DNA from: JAEUMW01 sp963734295
Lineage (GTDB): Bacteria > Pseudomonadota > Gammaproteobacteria > Burkholderiales > JAEUMW01
Direction: 5' to 3'
Length of the DNA stretch: 64,000 nucleotides
Assembly: GCA_963734295.1 (NCBI GenBank)
Contig: CAVTGS010000019.1
Coordinates: 54,546-118,545, forward strand
Positions 8,646-17,713 of this stretch are shown piece by piece. The notes beneath the pieces were generated by a model. That model ran no database searches and was not told the origin of the DNA. It saw only the letters and a list, made by a program, of their open reading frames with translations. How positions within the stretch are numbered: the stretch's first letter is position 1; the number at the start of each line of letters is the position of its first letter. The position numbers and the translations under genes are program-made.

Positions 8646-9995
8646 CTAATGCATGCCGGGCAGCATGCCCTTCATGCCGCGCATGAGCTTCGCCATGCCG
8701 CCCTTCTGCACCATTTTCATCATCTTCTGCGCCTGCTCGAACTGGTTGAGCAGCCGGTTCACCTCCTGCACCGTCACCCCCGCCCCCGCCGCGATGCGCC
8801 GCTTGCGCGAGGCCTTCAGGAGTTCCGGCCGGGCGCGCTCCTGAGGCGTCATCGCGTTGATGATGCCCTCGATGCGGTTGAAAGCCCGATCGTCCACGCT
8901 CGCCTGATTGGCCACCTGGCTCAACTGCCCCGGGAGCTTGTCGAGAAAGGCGCCGACACCGCCCATCTTTCGCATCTGTTTGATCTGGGCCTTGAAGTCC
9001 TCCAGGTCGAAGCCCTTGCCAGACTTGAATTTCTTGGCAAGCCGCTCGGCTTCGTCCCGATCCACCTTGCGCTGCGCGTCCTCGATCAGGGTCAGCACGT
9101 CGCCCATGCCGAGTATGCGCGAGGCCATGCGATCGGGATGAAAGGGCTCGAGCCCCGTGAGCTTCTCGCCGACGCCGACGAACTTGACCGGCTTGCCCGT
9201 GACATGGCGCACGGACAGCGCCGCGCCGCCGCGGGCGTCGCCGTCGAGCTTGGTGAGAACGAGACCGGTGAGCGGCAACGCGTCGGCGAAGGCGCGCGCC
9301 GTGTTCACCGCATCCTGGCCCTGCATCGCATCCACCACCAGGAAGGTCTCGACCGGCTTGAGCGCGCCGTGGAGGTCGTGGATCTCCCGCATCATCTCTT
9401 CGTCGATCGTGAGCCGGCCTGCCGTGTCGACGATCACCACGTCCAGGAAGTGACGCCGCGCGTGATCCACGGCCGCACCGGCGATGGCCACCGGCGCGAG
9501 CCCCGGCGCCGGGGGGTAGAAGTCGATGTCGAGCTGCCGCGCGAGTGTCGCGAGCTGGTCGATGGCGGCAGGGCGATAGACGTCGCAGCTCACGAGCAAT
9601 ACTTTCTTCTTGAGCTCGTCCTTGAGCAGCCGTGCCAGCTTGCCGGAAGTCGTGGTCTTCCCCGATCCCTGCAGTCCCGCCATCAGCACCACCGCCGGCG
9701 GGATGGCGGCGAGATTGATGGCGTCGTTGCGTTCGCCCATGAGGCGCGTGAGCTCTCGATGCACCACGCCGACGAGCGCCTGGCCCGGCGTCAGATTGCC
9801 GACCACTTCCTGACCGAGGGCCCTTTCCTTCACGCGGCCCACGAACTCCTTCACCACGGGCAGGGCCACGTCCGCCTCGAGCAGCGCCATGCGCACCTCG
9901 CGCAATGCGTCCTGGATGTTGTCCTCGGTGAGTCTGGCTTGGCCGCGCAGGTTCTTGACGACCGCGGTCAGACGCTGGGTGAGGCCTTCGAGCAT
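8646..9995 (-). CDS. ffh: Signal recognition particle protein Ffh
   Basis: SRP54-type GTPase that targets nascent membrane proteins to FtsY. N domain about residues 1-85, G domain with P-loop GLQGSGKTTT, DTAGRL (G3) and TKLDGDARGG (G4), and a methionine-rich M domain that ends MKMVQKGGMAKLMRGMKGML and binds 4.5S RNA. The ATG at 9995 gives MLEGLTQRLTAVVKNLRGQ, the conserved start; the open frame continues upstream without support. 449 residues, normal length. It is divergent from the CcsA-like gene at 10100. Confidence 0.96.
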   Translation of the reverse strand: MLEGLTQRLTAVVKNLRGQARLTEDNIQDALREVRMALLEADVALPVVKEFVGRVKERALGQEVVGNLTPGQALVGVVHRELTRLMGERNDAINLAAIPPAVVLMAGLQGSGKTTTSGKLARLLKDELKKKVLLVSCDVYRPAAIDQLATLARQLDIDFYPPAPGLAPVAIAGAAVDHARRHFLDVVIVDTAGRLTIDEEMMREIHDLHGALKPVETFLVVDAMQGQDAVNTARAFADALPLTGLVLTKLDGDARGGAALSVRHVTGKPVKFVGVGEKLTGLEPFHPDRMASRILGMGDVLTLIEDAQRKVDRDEAERLAKKFKSGKGFDLEDFKAQIKQMRKMGGVGAFLDKLPGQLSQVANQASVDDRAFNRIEGIINAMTPQERARPELLKASRKRRIAAGAGVTVQEVNRLLNQFEQAQKMMKMVQKGGMAKLMRGMKGMLPGMH

Positions 9996-10099
9996 GACAG
10001 ACGGAACCTTGAGCTTGCGAGCCGGGCCGGGCGCCCGCCTCGGATTCGAGATGGTTTGGTGTAGACTCTGCTGCGATTCCACGCGTTCTGCCCGCGCGG

Positions 10100-10945
10100 A
10101 TGCGCTTCATGGCAATCATTTTACTCCATCTCATCAACGCCCTGCTGTACGCAGGCGCAGCCGCCTATTTCTGGCGGACGCGCTGGCGGCCGGCCACCGT
10201 TCCGCCCACCCCCGACGGCGACCCGCACTCTGCGGGCTGGGAACACGCGATCATTTTGGCGCCGCTGGCCCTCCAGACTTGGCTTCTGTACGCGACGATG
10301 TTCGGACCGGACGGGCTCTTTCTGGGTGTTGGCACGGCCTTCTCGACGATTGCATGGCTGTCGATCCTGATCTACTGGGTGGCGAGCTTGGTCTATCGGC
10401 AGGAGGGTCTGCAAACCCTCATCCTGCCGGTGGCTGCAGTGGCCGTCCTGCTGCCGGTCGTCTTTCCGGCCACCCGCCCGCTGGCCCACACCGAGGTGCC
10501 GGCGTTCAAGCTCCACCTGGTGCTCTCGATGCTCGCCTACAGCCTCTTCACCATCGCGTCGCTGCACGTGTTGCTGATGGCCCTGGTGGAACGGCGCCTG
10601 CACGGGGGAGCGCTCACCCGCGGCCTGCGCTGGATGCCGCCATTGCTCACGATGGAGAAGCTGCTGTTCCGCATCATCGGCGCCGGCTTCGTGTTGCTCA
10701 CGCTGGTGCTGGTGAGCGGGATATTCTTTTCCGAAGAGGTTTTCGGCAAACCCATGTCGTTCAGCCACAAGACGATCTTCGCGTGGCTGTCGTGGGCCAT
10801 CTTCGCGGCGCTGCTCGCGGGCCGCAGCATCTACGGCTGGCGCGGACGCATCGCCGTGCGCTGGACGCTCGCCGGTTTCCTCACCCTGGTACTCGCTTAC
10901 CTCGGCAGCAAGTTCGTGCTGGAGGTACTGCTGGGCCGGGGCTGA
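10100..10945 (+). CDS. CcsA/YpjD-like cytochrome c assembly membrane protein
   Basis: Eight or so membrane segments over 281 residues, with the cytochrome c assembly (CcsA/HemX-like) pattern: a first helix, then VLSMLAYSLFTIASLHVLLM, then LLTLVLVSGIFFSEEVFGKP and SHKTIFAWLSWAIFAALLAGR near the C-terminus. His residues in KLHLVLSML and FSHKTIFAW could bind haem, as in the family. The exact job of this YpjD-type subgroup next to ffh is not established; some role in haem or cytochrome handling is likely. The start could be ATG 10100 or 10109. Followed 48 bases later by the CorC-type gene. Confidence 0.8.
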   Translation: MRFMAIILLHLINALLYAGAAAYFWRTRWRPATVPPTPDGDPHSAGWEHAIILAPLALQTWLLYATMFGPDGLFLGVGTAFSTIAWLSILIYWVASLVYRQEGLQTLILPVAAVAVLLPVVFPATRPLAHTEVPAFKLHLVLSMLAYSLFTIASLHVLLMALVERRLHGGALTRGLRWMPPLLTMEKLLFRIIGAGFVLLTLVLVSGIFFSEEVFGKPMSFSHKTIFAWLSWAIFAALLAGRSIYGWRGRIAVRWTLAGFLTLVLAYLGSKFVLEVLLGRG

Positions 10946-10993
10946 ATCCAGCCGCCCGGGCCGTCGCCGCCCTCCTCATCCACGCACCCGCGA

Positions 10994-12262
10994 TTGGACG
11001 ACATCCCGATATCGGCGCTTCTGATCGCGCTTGCCGTCTGCCTCCTGCTCTCGGCGTTCTTTTCGATTTCCGAGACGAGCATGATGGCGCTCAACCGCTA
11101 TCGGCTGAAGCACCTGGCCGACCAGGGTCACCGGGGTGCCCGGCTCGCGCAAAACCTGCTGTCCCAGATCGACAAGCTCCTGGGCGTCGTGCTGCTCGGA
11201 AACAATCTCGTCAATGCTTCGGCCGCTGCCTTGGTCACGGTGATCACCTTCCGCGTGTTGGGCGAGAACGAGTGGGCCGTGACCATCGGCACGCTCGTGG
11301 TGACGTTCGCGATTCTGGTCTTCAGCGAAGTGACGCCGAAGGTGATCGGCGCCACCTATCCGGAGCGCATCGCCCTGCCGGCGGCCTACATCCTGTCGCC
11401 GCTGCTCAAGCTCACCCGCCCCATCGTCTGGTTCGTCAATCTGTTCGTCCGTGCGCTCCTCTGGATCCTGCGCATCAAGCCGCGGGCCGAGGGCTCGCAC
11501 AAGCTCAGCCTGGAAGAGCTCCGTTCCCTCGTGCTGGAATCGGGCACCTTCTTTCCGCAGAAGCACCGCAGCATCCTCATGAACCTGTTCGACCTCGAAG
11601 ACATCACGGTGGACGACGTGATGACACCGCGCAGGCGCATCGAGGCGATCGACATCGACGGCCCGATCGAAGAAGCGCAGCGCCAGATCGCCACCAGCTA
11701 TCACACGCGGCTGCCGGCGTACAAAGGGCATCTGGACGAGATCGTCGGCATCATCCATGTCCGTAAGCTCATGAACCTCGTCAAGTACGGCGAACTCACC
11801 CGGGACAGCCTCGAAAGGGTGCTTCGGGACGGTTACTACATCCCTTCCGGAACGCCGCTCTTGAGCCAGCTGCAGCGGTTCCAGGAAAGCCGCGAAAAGC
11901 TCGGCCTGGTGGTGGACGAATACGGAGAGCTCATGGGGCTCGTCACGGTCGAGGACATTCTCGAGGAGATCATCGGCGAGTTCACCACCCAGTCACCCCT
12001 CCACGGCGGCACCTTCCAGGTCCAGGAGGACGGCAGCATCCTGGTCGAAGGCAATGCCGCGCTGCGGGAGTTGAACCGCAAGCTCGGCCTCGATCTGCCC
12101 GTGGATGGCCCCAAGACCGTCAACGGCCTCTTGCTCGAACACCTGCAGGACATCCCCGAGCCCGGCACGGGGGTCAAGATCGCGGGCTACCCGATCGAGA
12201 TCCTGCAGGCACAGGAACGCGTCATCAAGTCGGTGCGCATCTTCCCCCGCCACCCCGCGTAA
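10994..12262 (+). CDS. CNNM/CorC-family transporter with CBS domains
   Basis: HlyC/CorC (CNNM) family membrane protein. An N-terminal DUF21 domain with about four membrane segments (to residue 180) contains the FFSISETSMMALNRYRL hallmark and the LLGNNLVNASAAAL segment. A CBS pair follows (DVMTPRRRIEAIDID; LVVDEYGELMGLVTVEDIL), then a C-terminal CorC_HlyC domain (GGTFQVQEDGSILVEGNAAL). The family is linked to magnesium or cobalt efflux. The apparent start is TTG (10994), giving the expected short lead to the first helix. 422 residues, full length. Confidence 0.88.
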   Translation: MDDIPISALLIALAVCLLLSAFFSISETSMMALNRYRLKHLADQGHRGARLAQNLLSQIDKLLGVVLLGNNLVNASAAALVTVITFRVLGENEWAVTIGTLVVTFAILVFSEVTPKVIGATYPERIALPAAYILSPLLKLTRPIVWFVNLFVRALLWILRIKPRAEGSHKLSLEELRSLVLESGTFFPQKHRSILMNLFDLEDITVDDVMTPRRRIEAIDIDGPIEEAQRQIATSYHTRLPAYKGHLDEIVGIIHVRKLMNLVKYGELTRDSLERVLRDGYYIPSGTPLLSQLQRFQESREKLGLVVDEYGELMGLVTVEDILEEIIGEFTTQSPLHGGTFQVQEDGSILVEGNAALRELNRKLGLDLPVDGPKTVNGLLLEHLQDIPEPGTGVKIAGYPIEILQAQERVIKSVRIFPRHPA

Positions 12263-12453
12263 GCGGCGGCATATTTATTGCTGAAAACCGCCTCGGCGGA
12301 CCGCAGACACACGCCGGGCAGTCTCCCAGAACCCCCCATCACGCCAAGGTCTGCGGAGCTTGGCATCCACACCTGCCCGCCAGGAAACCTTCTGAGGCTG
12401 CAATGGATCCCGCGCCGCGGACTTGACCCGGCGCGTTCATCAGGGGACGTAGA

Positions 12454-13686
12454 ATGGCAACCGCAACCGCCACCGTAGGCGCCAGGAAAGAAGCCCAGGA
12501 CCTCACCTTCGTCTGGGAAGGCCAGGATCGCACCGGCAAGACCGTCCGCGGCGAAGTCCGGGCACCCGGTGAAGCGCTGGCGAACGTCATTCTGCGGCGC
12601 CAGGGCATTCGCGTCCGCAAGCTCAAACAGCAGCGCCTCGGGCGCGGCCGGAAGGTTTCCGACAAGGACATCACCTTCTTCACGCGGCAACTGGCCGTGA
12701 TGATGAAGTCCGGCGTGCCGCTGCTCCAGGCCTTCGACATCGTCGCCAAGGGCCATTCCAACCCCGCCGTGCAGCGGATGCTGATGTCGATCAAGCTCGA
12801 CGTCGAGACCGGCAGCAACCTCGCCCAGGCGTTCTCGAAGTTCCCGCTCCAGTTCGATCCGCTCTATTGCAACCTCGTCCGCGCGGGCGAGGCAGCCGGT
12901 ATTCTCGATAACCTGCTGGATCGGCTTGCGACCTACAAGGAAAAGATCCTCGCCATCAAGAGCAAGATCAAGTCGGCCCTCTTCTATCCGGCAGCGGTCA
13001 TCGCGGTCGCGTTTCTGGTCACCGCGGTGATCATGATCTTCGTCATTCCGGCCTTCAAGCAGGTGTTCAGCAGCTTCGGCGCGGATCTTCCCGCACCAAC
13101 GCTCGTCGTCATCGCCATCTCGGATTACTTCGTGGCGAACTGGTGGTGGATGTTCGGAATCATCGCCGGTAGCATCTGGTTCTTTTTCTACAGCTGGAAG
13201 CGGTCCGCGAAGATGCAGGCGTTCATGGACCGGTTGATGCTGCGAATGCCGATCTTCGGTGACGTCATCCGCAAGGCCACGATGGCGCGATGGGCGCGTA
13301 CGCTCTCGACGATGTTCGCGGCCGGTGTGCCGCTGGTGGAGGCGCTCGATTCCGTGGCCGGCGCATCGGGAAACTACGTCTATTACGTCTCGACCAAGAG
13401 GATCCAGCAGGAAGTCAGCACGGGGGTCAGCCTGACACAGGCGATGCAGAATAGCGAAGTGTTTCCCAATATGGTGCTGCAGATGGTGGCGATCGGCGAA
13501 GAGGCGGGATCGCTGGATGCGATGCTCTCGAAGATTGCCGATTTTTTCGAGCAGGAAGTGGACGACGCCGTGGAAGCGCTCTCCAGCCTGATGGAACCGC
13601 TCATCATGGTGATTCTCGGCACGCTCATCGGCGGCATGGTGGTGGCCATGTACCTGCCGATCTTCAAGATGGGCGCGGTGGTCTGA
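12454..13686 (+). CDS. pilC: Type IV pilus inner-membrane platform protein PilC
   Basis: Platform protein of type IV pilus assembly. Two repeated GspF domains are evident: DITFFTRQLAVMMKSGVPLL (about residues 70-190) and ARWARTLSTMFAAGVPLVEAL (about 280-400), each followed by a hydrophobic helix. Three membrane segments and the C-terminal MVVAMYLPIFKMGAVV fit PilC; 410 residues is typical. It is followed by pilD and coaE, as in many betaproteobacteria. The ATPase gene pilB, which normally precedes pilC, is absent: the 190 bases upstream hold no homologous sequence that I can recognise. Confidence 0.94.
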   Translation: MATATATVGARKEAQDLTFVWEGQDRTGKTVRGEVRAPGEALANVILRRQGIRVRKLKQQRLGRGRKVSDKDITFFTRQLAVMMKSGVPLLQAFDIVAKGHSNPAVQRMLMSIKLDVETGSNLAQAFSKFPLQFDPLYCNLVRAGEAAGILDNLLDRLATYKEKILAIKSKIKSALFYPAAVIAVAFLVTAVIMIFVIPAFKQVFSSFGADLPAPTLVVIAISDYFVANWWWMFGIIAGSIWFFFYSWKRSAKMQAFMDRLMLRMPIFGDVIRKATMARWARTLSTMFAAGVPLVEALDSVAGASGNYVYYVSTKRIQQEVSTGVSLTQAMQNSEVFPNMVLQMVAIGEEAGSLDAMLSKIADFFEQEVDDAVEALSSLMEPLIMVILGTLIGGMVVAMYLPIFKMGAVV

Positions 13687-13725
13687 TCCGAAACGCGATC
13701 GGACGCGGCGCCACTTACGCATTCC

Positions 13726-14586
13726 ATGGAGGTCATCGGCGCCCTCCGCGCCTCGCCCGAGCTTTTCGCCGGCGTGGCGCTCGTCGTGGGCCTCCTGATG
13801 GGGAGTTTTCTCAACGTCGTCATCCACCGCCTGCCGAAGATGATGGAGCGGGAGTGGCAGGTTCAATGCGCCGAGCTGCGCGGCGAAACCGTTACCGATA
13901 TCCCGCGGTTCAACATCGTCACGCCGCGCTCTGCGTGTCCCGCCTGCGGCCAGGCCATCACCGCGCTGCAGAACATACCCGTCGTGAGCTGGCTCGTGCT
14001 CGGTGGGCGGTGCGCGGCGTGCAAGGCTCGCATCCCGCTGCGGTATCCGCTCGTTGAAATCCTGACCGGCGTCTTGAGCGCATTCATCGCGTGGCGCTTC
14101 GGATTCGGCGTGGCCGCCCTCGGCGCGCTCGTCTTGCTGTGGTCGCTGATTGCGCTCGCGTTCATCGATCTCGATACCCAGCTCCTGCCCGACAGCATCA
14201 CCCTGCCCCTCCTTTGGGCCGGCCTTCTCTTCAACCTGTTCGGCACCTTCACCGACCTCGACGCCGCGGTGATCGGCGCGGTCGCGGGCTATCTCATCCT
14301 CTGGACCGTGTATTGGCTGTTCAAGCTCTGCACCGGAAAGGAGGGCATGGGCTTCGGCGATTTCAAGCTGCTCGCGGCGATCGGCGCCTGGCTCGGGTGG
14401 AAGCTCTTGCCGGCGGTCATCCTGCTCTCGGCGGGTGTCGGAGCCGCGATCGGTATCGTCCTTATCCTGGTCGCGCGCCACGGTCGCAGCACCCCCATCC
14501 CCTTCGGTCCGTACCTCGCCTTGGGCGGGCTCGCCGCCCTGATCTGGGGCGACAGCCTGACCCGCCTTTACTTCCTCGGCGCCTGA
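13726..14586 (+). CDS. pilD: Prepilin peptidase/N-methyltransferase PilD
   Basis: Bifunctional membrane aspartyl protease that cleaves prepilin leaders and methylates the new N-terminus. The N-terminal GSFLNVVIHRLPKMMEREW is followed by two CxxC pairs (SACPACGQAI and GRCAACKARI) in the cytosolic loop. The two catalytic aspartates are in AFIDLDTQLLPDSITLP and the GFGDFKLLAAIGAWLGW (GxGD) motif. 286 residues with about eight helices. It lies 39 bases after pilC. Confidence 0.96.
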   Translation: MEVIGALRASPELFAGVALVVGLLMGSFLNVVIHRLPKMMEREWQVQCAELRGETVTDIPRFNIVTPRSACPACGQAITALQNIPVVSWLVLGGRCAACKARIPLRYPLVEILTGVLSAFIAWRFGFGVAALGALVLLWSLIALAFIDLDTQLLPDSITLPLLWAGLLFNLFGTFTDLDAAVIGAVAGYLILWTVYWLFKLCTGKEGMGFGDFKLLAAIGAWLGWKLLPAVILLSAGVGAAIGIVLILVARHGRSTPIPFGPYLALGGLAALIWGDSLTRLYFLGA

Positions 14587-14657
14587 CGTTTTCGTCCGTG
14601 CGGGGGCTTTTCCAGCCCGCGTTTCACGCTGACAATGGCGGCCGGGAGGATTTCGTC

Positions 14658-15272
14658 ATGCCCTATATCATCGGTTTGACGGGCGGCATCGGCAGCGGCA
14701 AGTCCACGGCGACGCGCATCTTCGGCGCGCTGGGTGCGGCAGTCGTCGACACCGATGCGATCTCGCACGAGCTGACCGCACCAGGCGGCGCCGCCATGAC
14801 CGCGCTGCGCCAGGCATTCGGTGCCGAGTGCCTCCAGCCCGACGGCAGCCTCGACCGGAAGGCCATGCGCGAGAGGGTCTTCACCGATGCCGCCGCAAGA
14901 AGCCGCCTCGAAGGTATCCTGCATCCGCTGATCCGGCTCGAGGCGGAGCGCCGGATCGCGGCTGTCGTGGCGCCATACGTGCTGCTGGTGGTCCCGCTGC
15001 TGCTAGAGACCGGACGCTATCTCGCGCTCGTCCAGCGAGTGCTGGTGGTCGATTGCGATCCCGAGATCCAGGTCACCCGCACGATGGCGCGGAGCAGCCT
15101 CGCACCCGAGGCCGTTGCCGCCATCATGGCGGCACAGATCGACCGCAAGGCGCGCCTGGCTGCAGCGGACGACGTCATCGACAACAGCGGTGACGAGGCC
15201 GCGCTGCGCGCGCAGGTGGAAGCCCTGCACGCCGCGTACGTCCGGTTCGCGGGGACGGCAACGGATCGCTGA
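14658..15272 (+). CDS. coaE: Dephospho-CoA kinase
   Basis: Last enzyme of CoA synthesis, phosphorylating the 3' hydroxyl of dephospho-CoA. It has the P-loop IIGLTGGIGSGKST at the start, the VVDTDAISHELTAPGGAA motif, LHPLIRLEAERR and VLVVDCDPEIQVTR; 204 residues is the family length. The ATG at 14658 has a GGAGGA about nine bases upstream. It sits in the pilC-pilD-coaE-zapD-yacG order common in beta- and gammaproteobacteria. Confidence 0.95.
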   Translation: MPYIIGLTGGIGSGKSTATRIFGALGAAVVDTDAISHELTAPGGAAMTALRQAFGAECLQPDGSLDRKAMRERVFTDAAARSRLEGILHPLIRLEAERRIAAVVAPYVLLVVPLLLETGRYLALVQRVLVVDCDPEIQVTRTMARSSLAPEAVAAIMAAQIDRKARLAAADDVIDNSGDEAALRAQVEALHAAYVRFAGTATDR

Positions 15273-15317
15273 AACACTGGCTTCGCGCCGCGTTTTCGTT
15301 TATTTTTGCGCCAACCG

Positions 15318-16118
15318 ATGGACACTCTCGACCTCCCCGCTCCACCGACGCTGCGTTCCGCGGTGATCGCATATGAATATCCGCTGAACGAGCGCATACG
15401 GACGCTGTTGCGCCTCGAGGATCTGCAGCGCAGAGCGCGCTACTTCGCCGACGGGGAAGATCCGCTGGAGCACCATGTCGCGATGGTCACGGTCTTCGAC
15501 ATGCTCGACATCACGGCCCGCGCCGATCTCAAGTCCGAGCTGCTGCAGGAACTCGACCGCCAGCGGCAGGGCCTGGAAGTGCTGCGCAACAATCCCGCGA
15601 TCGCGCAGCATGCATTGGAGGGTGTGCTCGCCGATATCGAGTGTGCGCACTCGCGAATGCTTGCGGCGTCGGGAAAGGTCGGCCAGGAACTGCGGGAGAG
15701 CGAATGGTTGATGGGGATCAAGCAGCGCACCGCGATACCCGGCGGGGCCTGCGCGTTCGACCTGCCTGCCTATCACTACTGGCTGAACCAGGACGCCGAG
15801 CTCCGTCGCGCCGACCTTCGGAGCTGGATGGTGCCTTTCGAGCCCATCTGTGATGGACTGTCCATCGTGCTGCGCCTGTTGCGCGAGGGTGGCAAGACGA
15901 GCCAGCAAGTGGCGCTGCGGGGCGTGTTCCAGCTCATGCTCGCCGGCAAGGTCGCGCAGCTCGTGCGGCTGCGGCTCGATCACGCCCACGTCTGCGTGCC
16001 GGAGATCAGCGCCAACAAGTATGCCCTCAACGTCCGCTTCACGGGTCTTGGCAGCGCGGACCGCTCGCGGGTGGTCGAACAGGACATTCCCTTCGAACTG
16101 ATGTTCTGCAGCCTTTAA
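15318..16118 (+). CDS. zapD: Cell division protein ZapD
   Basis: Cytosolic FtsZ-bundling protein that stabilises the Z ring. About 266 helical residues with the family marks AYEYPLNERIRTLLRLEDL near the start, HHVAMVTVFDMLDITARADLK and the C-terminal beta domain ending QDIPFELMFCSL. ATG 15318 (MDTLDLPAPP) is preferred to the in-frame TTG at 15306. Between coaE and yacG, the standard order. Confidence 0.93.
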   Translation: MDTLDLPAPPTLRSAVIAYEYPLNERIRTLLRLEDLQRRARYFADGEDPLEHHVAMVTVFDMLDITARADLKSELLQELDRQRQGLEVLRNNPAIAQHALEGVLADIECAHSRMLAASGKVGQELRESEWLMGIKQRTAIPGGACAFDLPAYHYWLNQDAELRRADLRSWMVPFEPICDGLSIVLRLLREGGKTSQQVALRGVFQLMLAGKVAQLVRLRLDHAHVCVPEISANKYALNVRFTGLGSADRSRVVEQDIPFELMFCSL

Positions 16119-16134
16119 GGGTCGGGGGAGCGCG

Positions 16135-16326
16135 ATGGCCTTACAGCCGAAGCCCAAGGTGGTGCCTTGTCCCCGCTGCGGCGCGCCGGTGGAATGGAGT
16201 GGCGCGAACCGCTTCCGCCCGTTCTGTTCCGAGCGCTGTAAGCTGATCGATCTCGGCGCCTGGGCGAGTGAGCGGTACCGCATCGCCGTGCCGGACGCCC
16301 CGCGCCATCCCGAGGAGAGCGAGTAG
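16135..16326 (+). CDS. yacG: DNA gyrase inhibitor YacG
   Basis: Small zinc-binding protein of 63 residues reported in E. coli to bind GyrB. The Cys4 zinc site is complete: VPCPRCGAPVEW, then RPFCSERCKLIDLGAWASE. It follows zapD by 16 bases and is convergent with the FixH-like gene. Confidence 0.93.
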   Translation: MALQPKPKVVPCPRCGAPVEWSGANRFRPFCSERCKLIDLGAWASERYRIAVPDAPRHPEESE

Positions 16327-16341
16327 GCAGATCGCTCGCTT

Positions 16342-16749
16342 CTACTTCCCGGCAAAGAACGGTACCGCTGCCTTCTGGCCGGCCACCGTCAGCCCGAGGC
16401 TCCAGTCCTCGCGTCCCGAGATGCAGACCGGCAGCACCACCTGCGCCCGCCAGTGACCGTCCTGCCCGCGCGCAAGGTCGTAACGGTTGGGCACCATGTC
16501 CATTCCCGGCATCGTGAGCTCCGCGCCGACCGCGACCGCGCGCGGCGCATCGACCTCTATCACGAAGGGGCGCATCGCCCGCGGGGATTGCGAGAAACGC
16601 AGCGCGACGTCCTGCCCGTCCAGCTCGAAGCGACAACCCGCTACCGGGTCGGGGCAGGTCACGAGCTGCGCGCCAGGCGCCGGCTGGTGACACCCGTTGC
16701 CGAGGGCGGCTGCAAGCGCCGCGAGGAGGAAGCAGGAGGCGAGTCGCAT
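16342..16749 (-). CDS. FixH/YtkA-like exported protein
   Basis: 135 residues with an N-terminal export signal (MRLASCFLLAALAAALGNGC) and a beta-rich body. The Cys after GNG could be a lipid site, but the lipobox is not canonical. The central part has a PGMDMVPNRYDL stretch resembling the methionine motif of FixH/YtkA-like domains, often periplasmic and copper-related. Function unknown; the family suggestion rests on that short motif and overall shape. It ends 15 bases from yacG (convergent) and lies four bases downstream of the nudix-thiE gene, so it could be the last gene of that transcript. Confidence 0.5.
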   Translation of the reverse strand: MRLASCFLLAALAAALGNGCHQPAPGAQLVTCPDPVAGCRFELDGQDVALRFSQSPRAMRPFVIEVDAPRAVAVGAELTMPGMDMVPNRYDLARGQDGHWRAQVVLPVCISGREDWSLGLTVAGQKAAVPFFAGK

Positions 16750-16753
16750 CGCA

Positions 16754-17713
16754 TCACCGGTCGCCCGGCCACGCGCCCCGCATCATCGCGATGCCGTGAG
16801 CGCCCCGGGACCACGCGACGGTGAGCTCCCCCGGACGTATGCCGCCCAGGGCGAACACCGGAAGTGGGTAGCTTTCGATGAGCCGCGCGAATCGCTCCCA
16901 ACCGAGGGTTGTCATGCCTTCGTGCGTGGGCGTCGGATGCACGGGTCCGAGCACCACGAAATCGAGTTTGAGCTCGGCTGCGCGGTCGAGCTCGGCGCGA
17001 TCATGGCAGGAGGCCGCGCAGAGCTCGAGGTCGGGACGCGCTGCGAGCGACATCAGTCGCGCCGCGGAAAGGTGCACGCCATCGGCGCCGATGCGTCGTG
17101 CGAGATCAGGCTCGCCATTCACGAGCAGCCTGGCGCCCGCGGCGTGACAGCGACGTGCCACCTCGTGCCCCAGGGCCTCCAGGGCGTCTGCGGCGAGCGT
17201 CTTCTCGCGCACTTGCACGAGTCGAAGACCGGTCGCGAGCGCGGCGTCCAGCCGCGCGAAAAAATCCGCCATGCCAAGCGCGGCCGCGCGGGTGATGCCG
17301 TAGACATGAGGCAGCGCGAGGCCGCGCAGGACGGGACCGTTGGCCGGCAGAAGCGGGGCGACGCCGACGTCGTCCACGCGCTGCCATGCAATCGCCTGGC
17401 CTTCGTGCGGGTGGAGCGCGCCCGCCCAGTCGGTGACGCGAAAAAACCGCAGCCGCACGAAGGCGTGGGGATAGGGATAGGTCAGGGTGATCCAGCGGTA
17501 CGCCGTTCGGACCGTGATGCCGAGCTCCTCGAGGAGCTCGCGCGCGAGGGCGTCGGACAGCGCCTCGCCCGGCTCCACCTTGCCGCCGGGAAACTCCCAG
17601 TACCCCGCGTAGACCTTGCCGGGCGGCCGCTGCGCGAGCAGAAAGCGTCCTGTGCCGTCCGTGAGGACGGCGGCCGCGACCTCGGTGACCCGGGGCGCTG
17701 GCTCAGTCTGCAC
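16754..17713 (-). CDS. Nudix hydrolase (MutT-type) fused to thiamine-phosphate-synthase-like domain
   Basis: Two-domain protein known from beta- and gammaproteobacteria. The N-terminal Nudix domain (about residues 10-130) has the full Nudix box: GGKVEPGE, then RELLEELG seven residues later. It likely removes oxidised nucleotides such as 8-oxo-dGTP. The C-terminal domain (about 140-319) is ThiE-like: VREKTL, GADGVHLSAARL, VVLGPVHPTPTHEGM and FALGGIRPGEL. Whether the ThiE half is active is unclear. A GTG at 17713 overlaps the DUF815 stop by 11 bases and gives a natural start; the frame is open further upstream but that part is antisense-like. Confidence 0.87.
   Translation of the reverse strand: MQTEPAPRVTEVAAAVLTDGTGRFLLAQRPPGKVYAGYWEFPGGKVEPGEALSDALARELLEELGITVRTAYRWITLTYPYPHAFVRLRFFRVTDWAGALHPHEGQAIAWQRVDDVGVAPLLPANGPVLRGLALPHVYGITRAAALGMADFFARLDAALATGLRLVQVREKTLAADALEALGHEVARRCHAAGARLLVNGEPDLARRIGADGVHLSAARLMSLAARPDLELCAASCHDRAELDRAAELKLDFVVLGPVHPTPTHEGMTTLGWERFARLIESYPLPVFALGGIRPGELTVAWSRGAHGIAMMRGAWPGDR

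Noticed and set aside
8340..10064. A 574-codon open frame on the plus strand opposite ffh
   Set aside because: It is antisense to a fully conserved ffh and rpsP, with His/Arg-rich composition typical of GC-rich shadow frames and no domain.
12187..14481. A 764-codon open frame on the minus strand opposite pilC and pilD
   Set aside because: Antisense to conserved pilus genes; composition is charged and repetitive, with no recognised domain.
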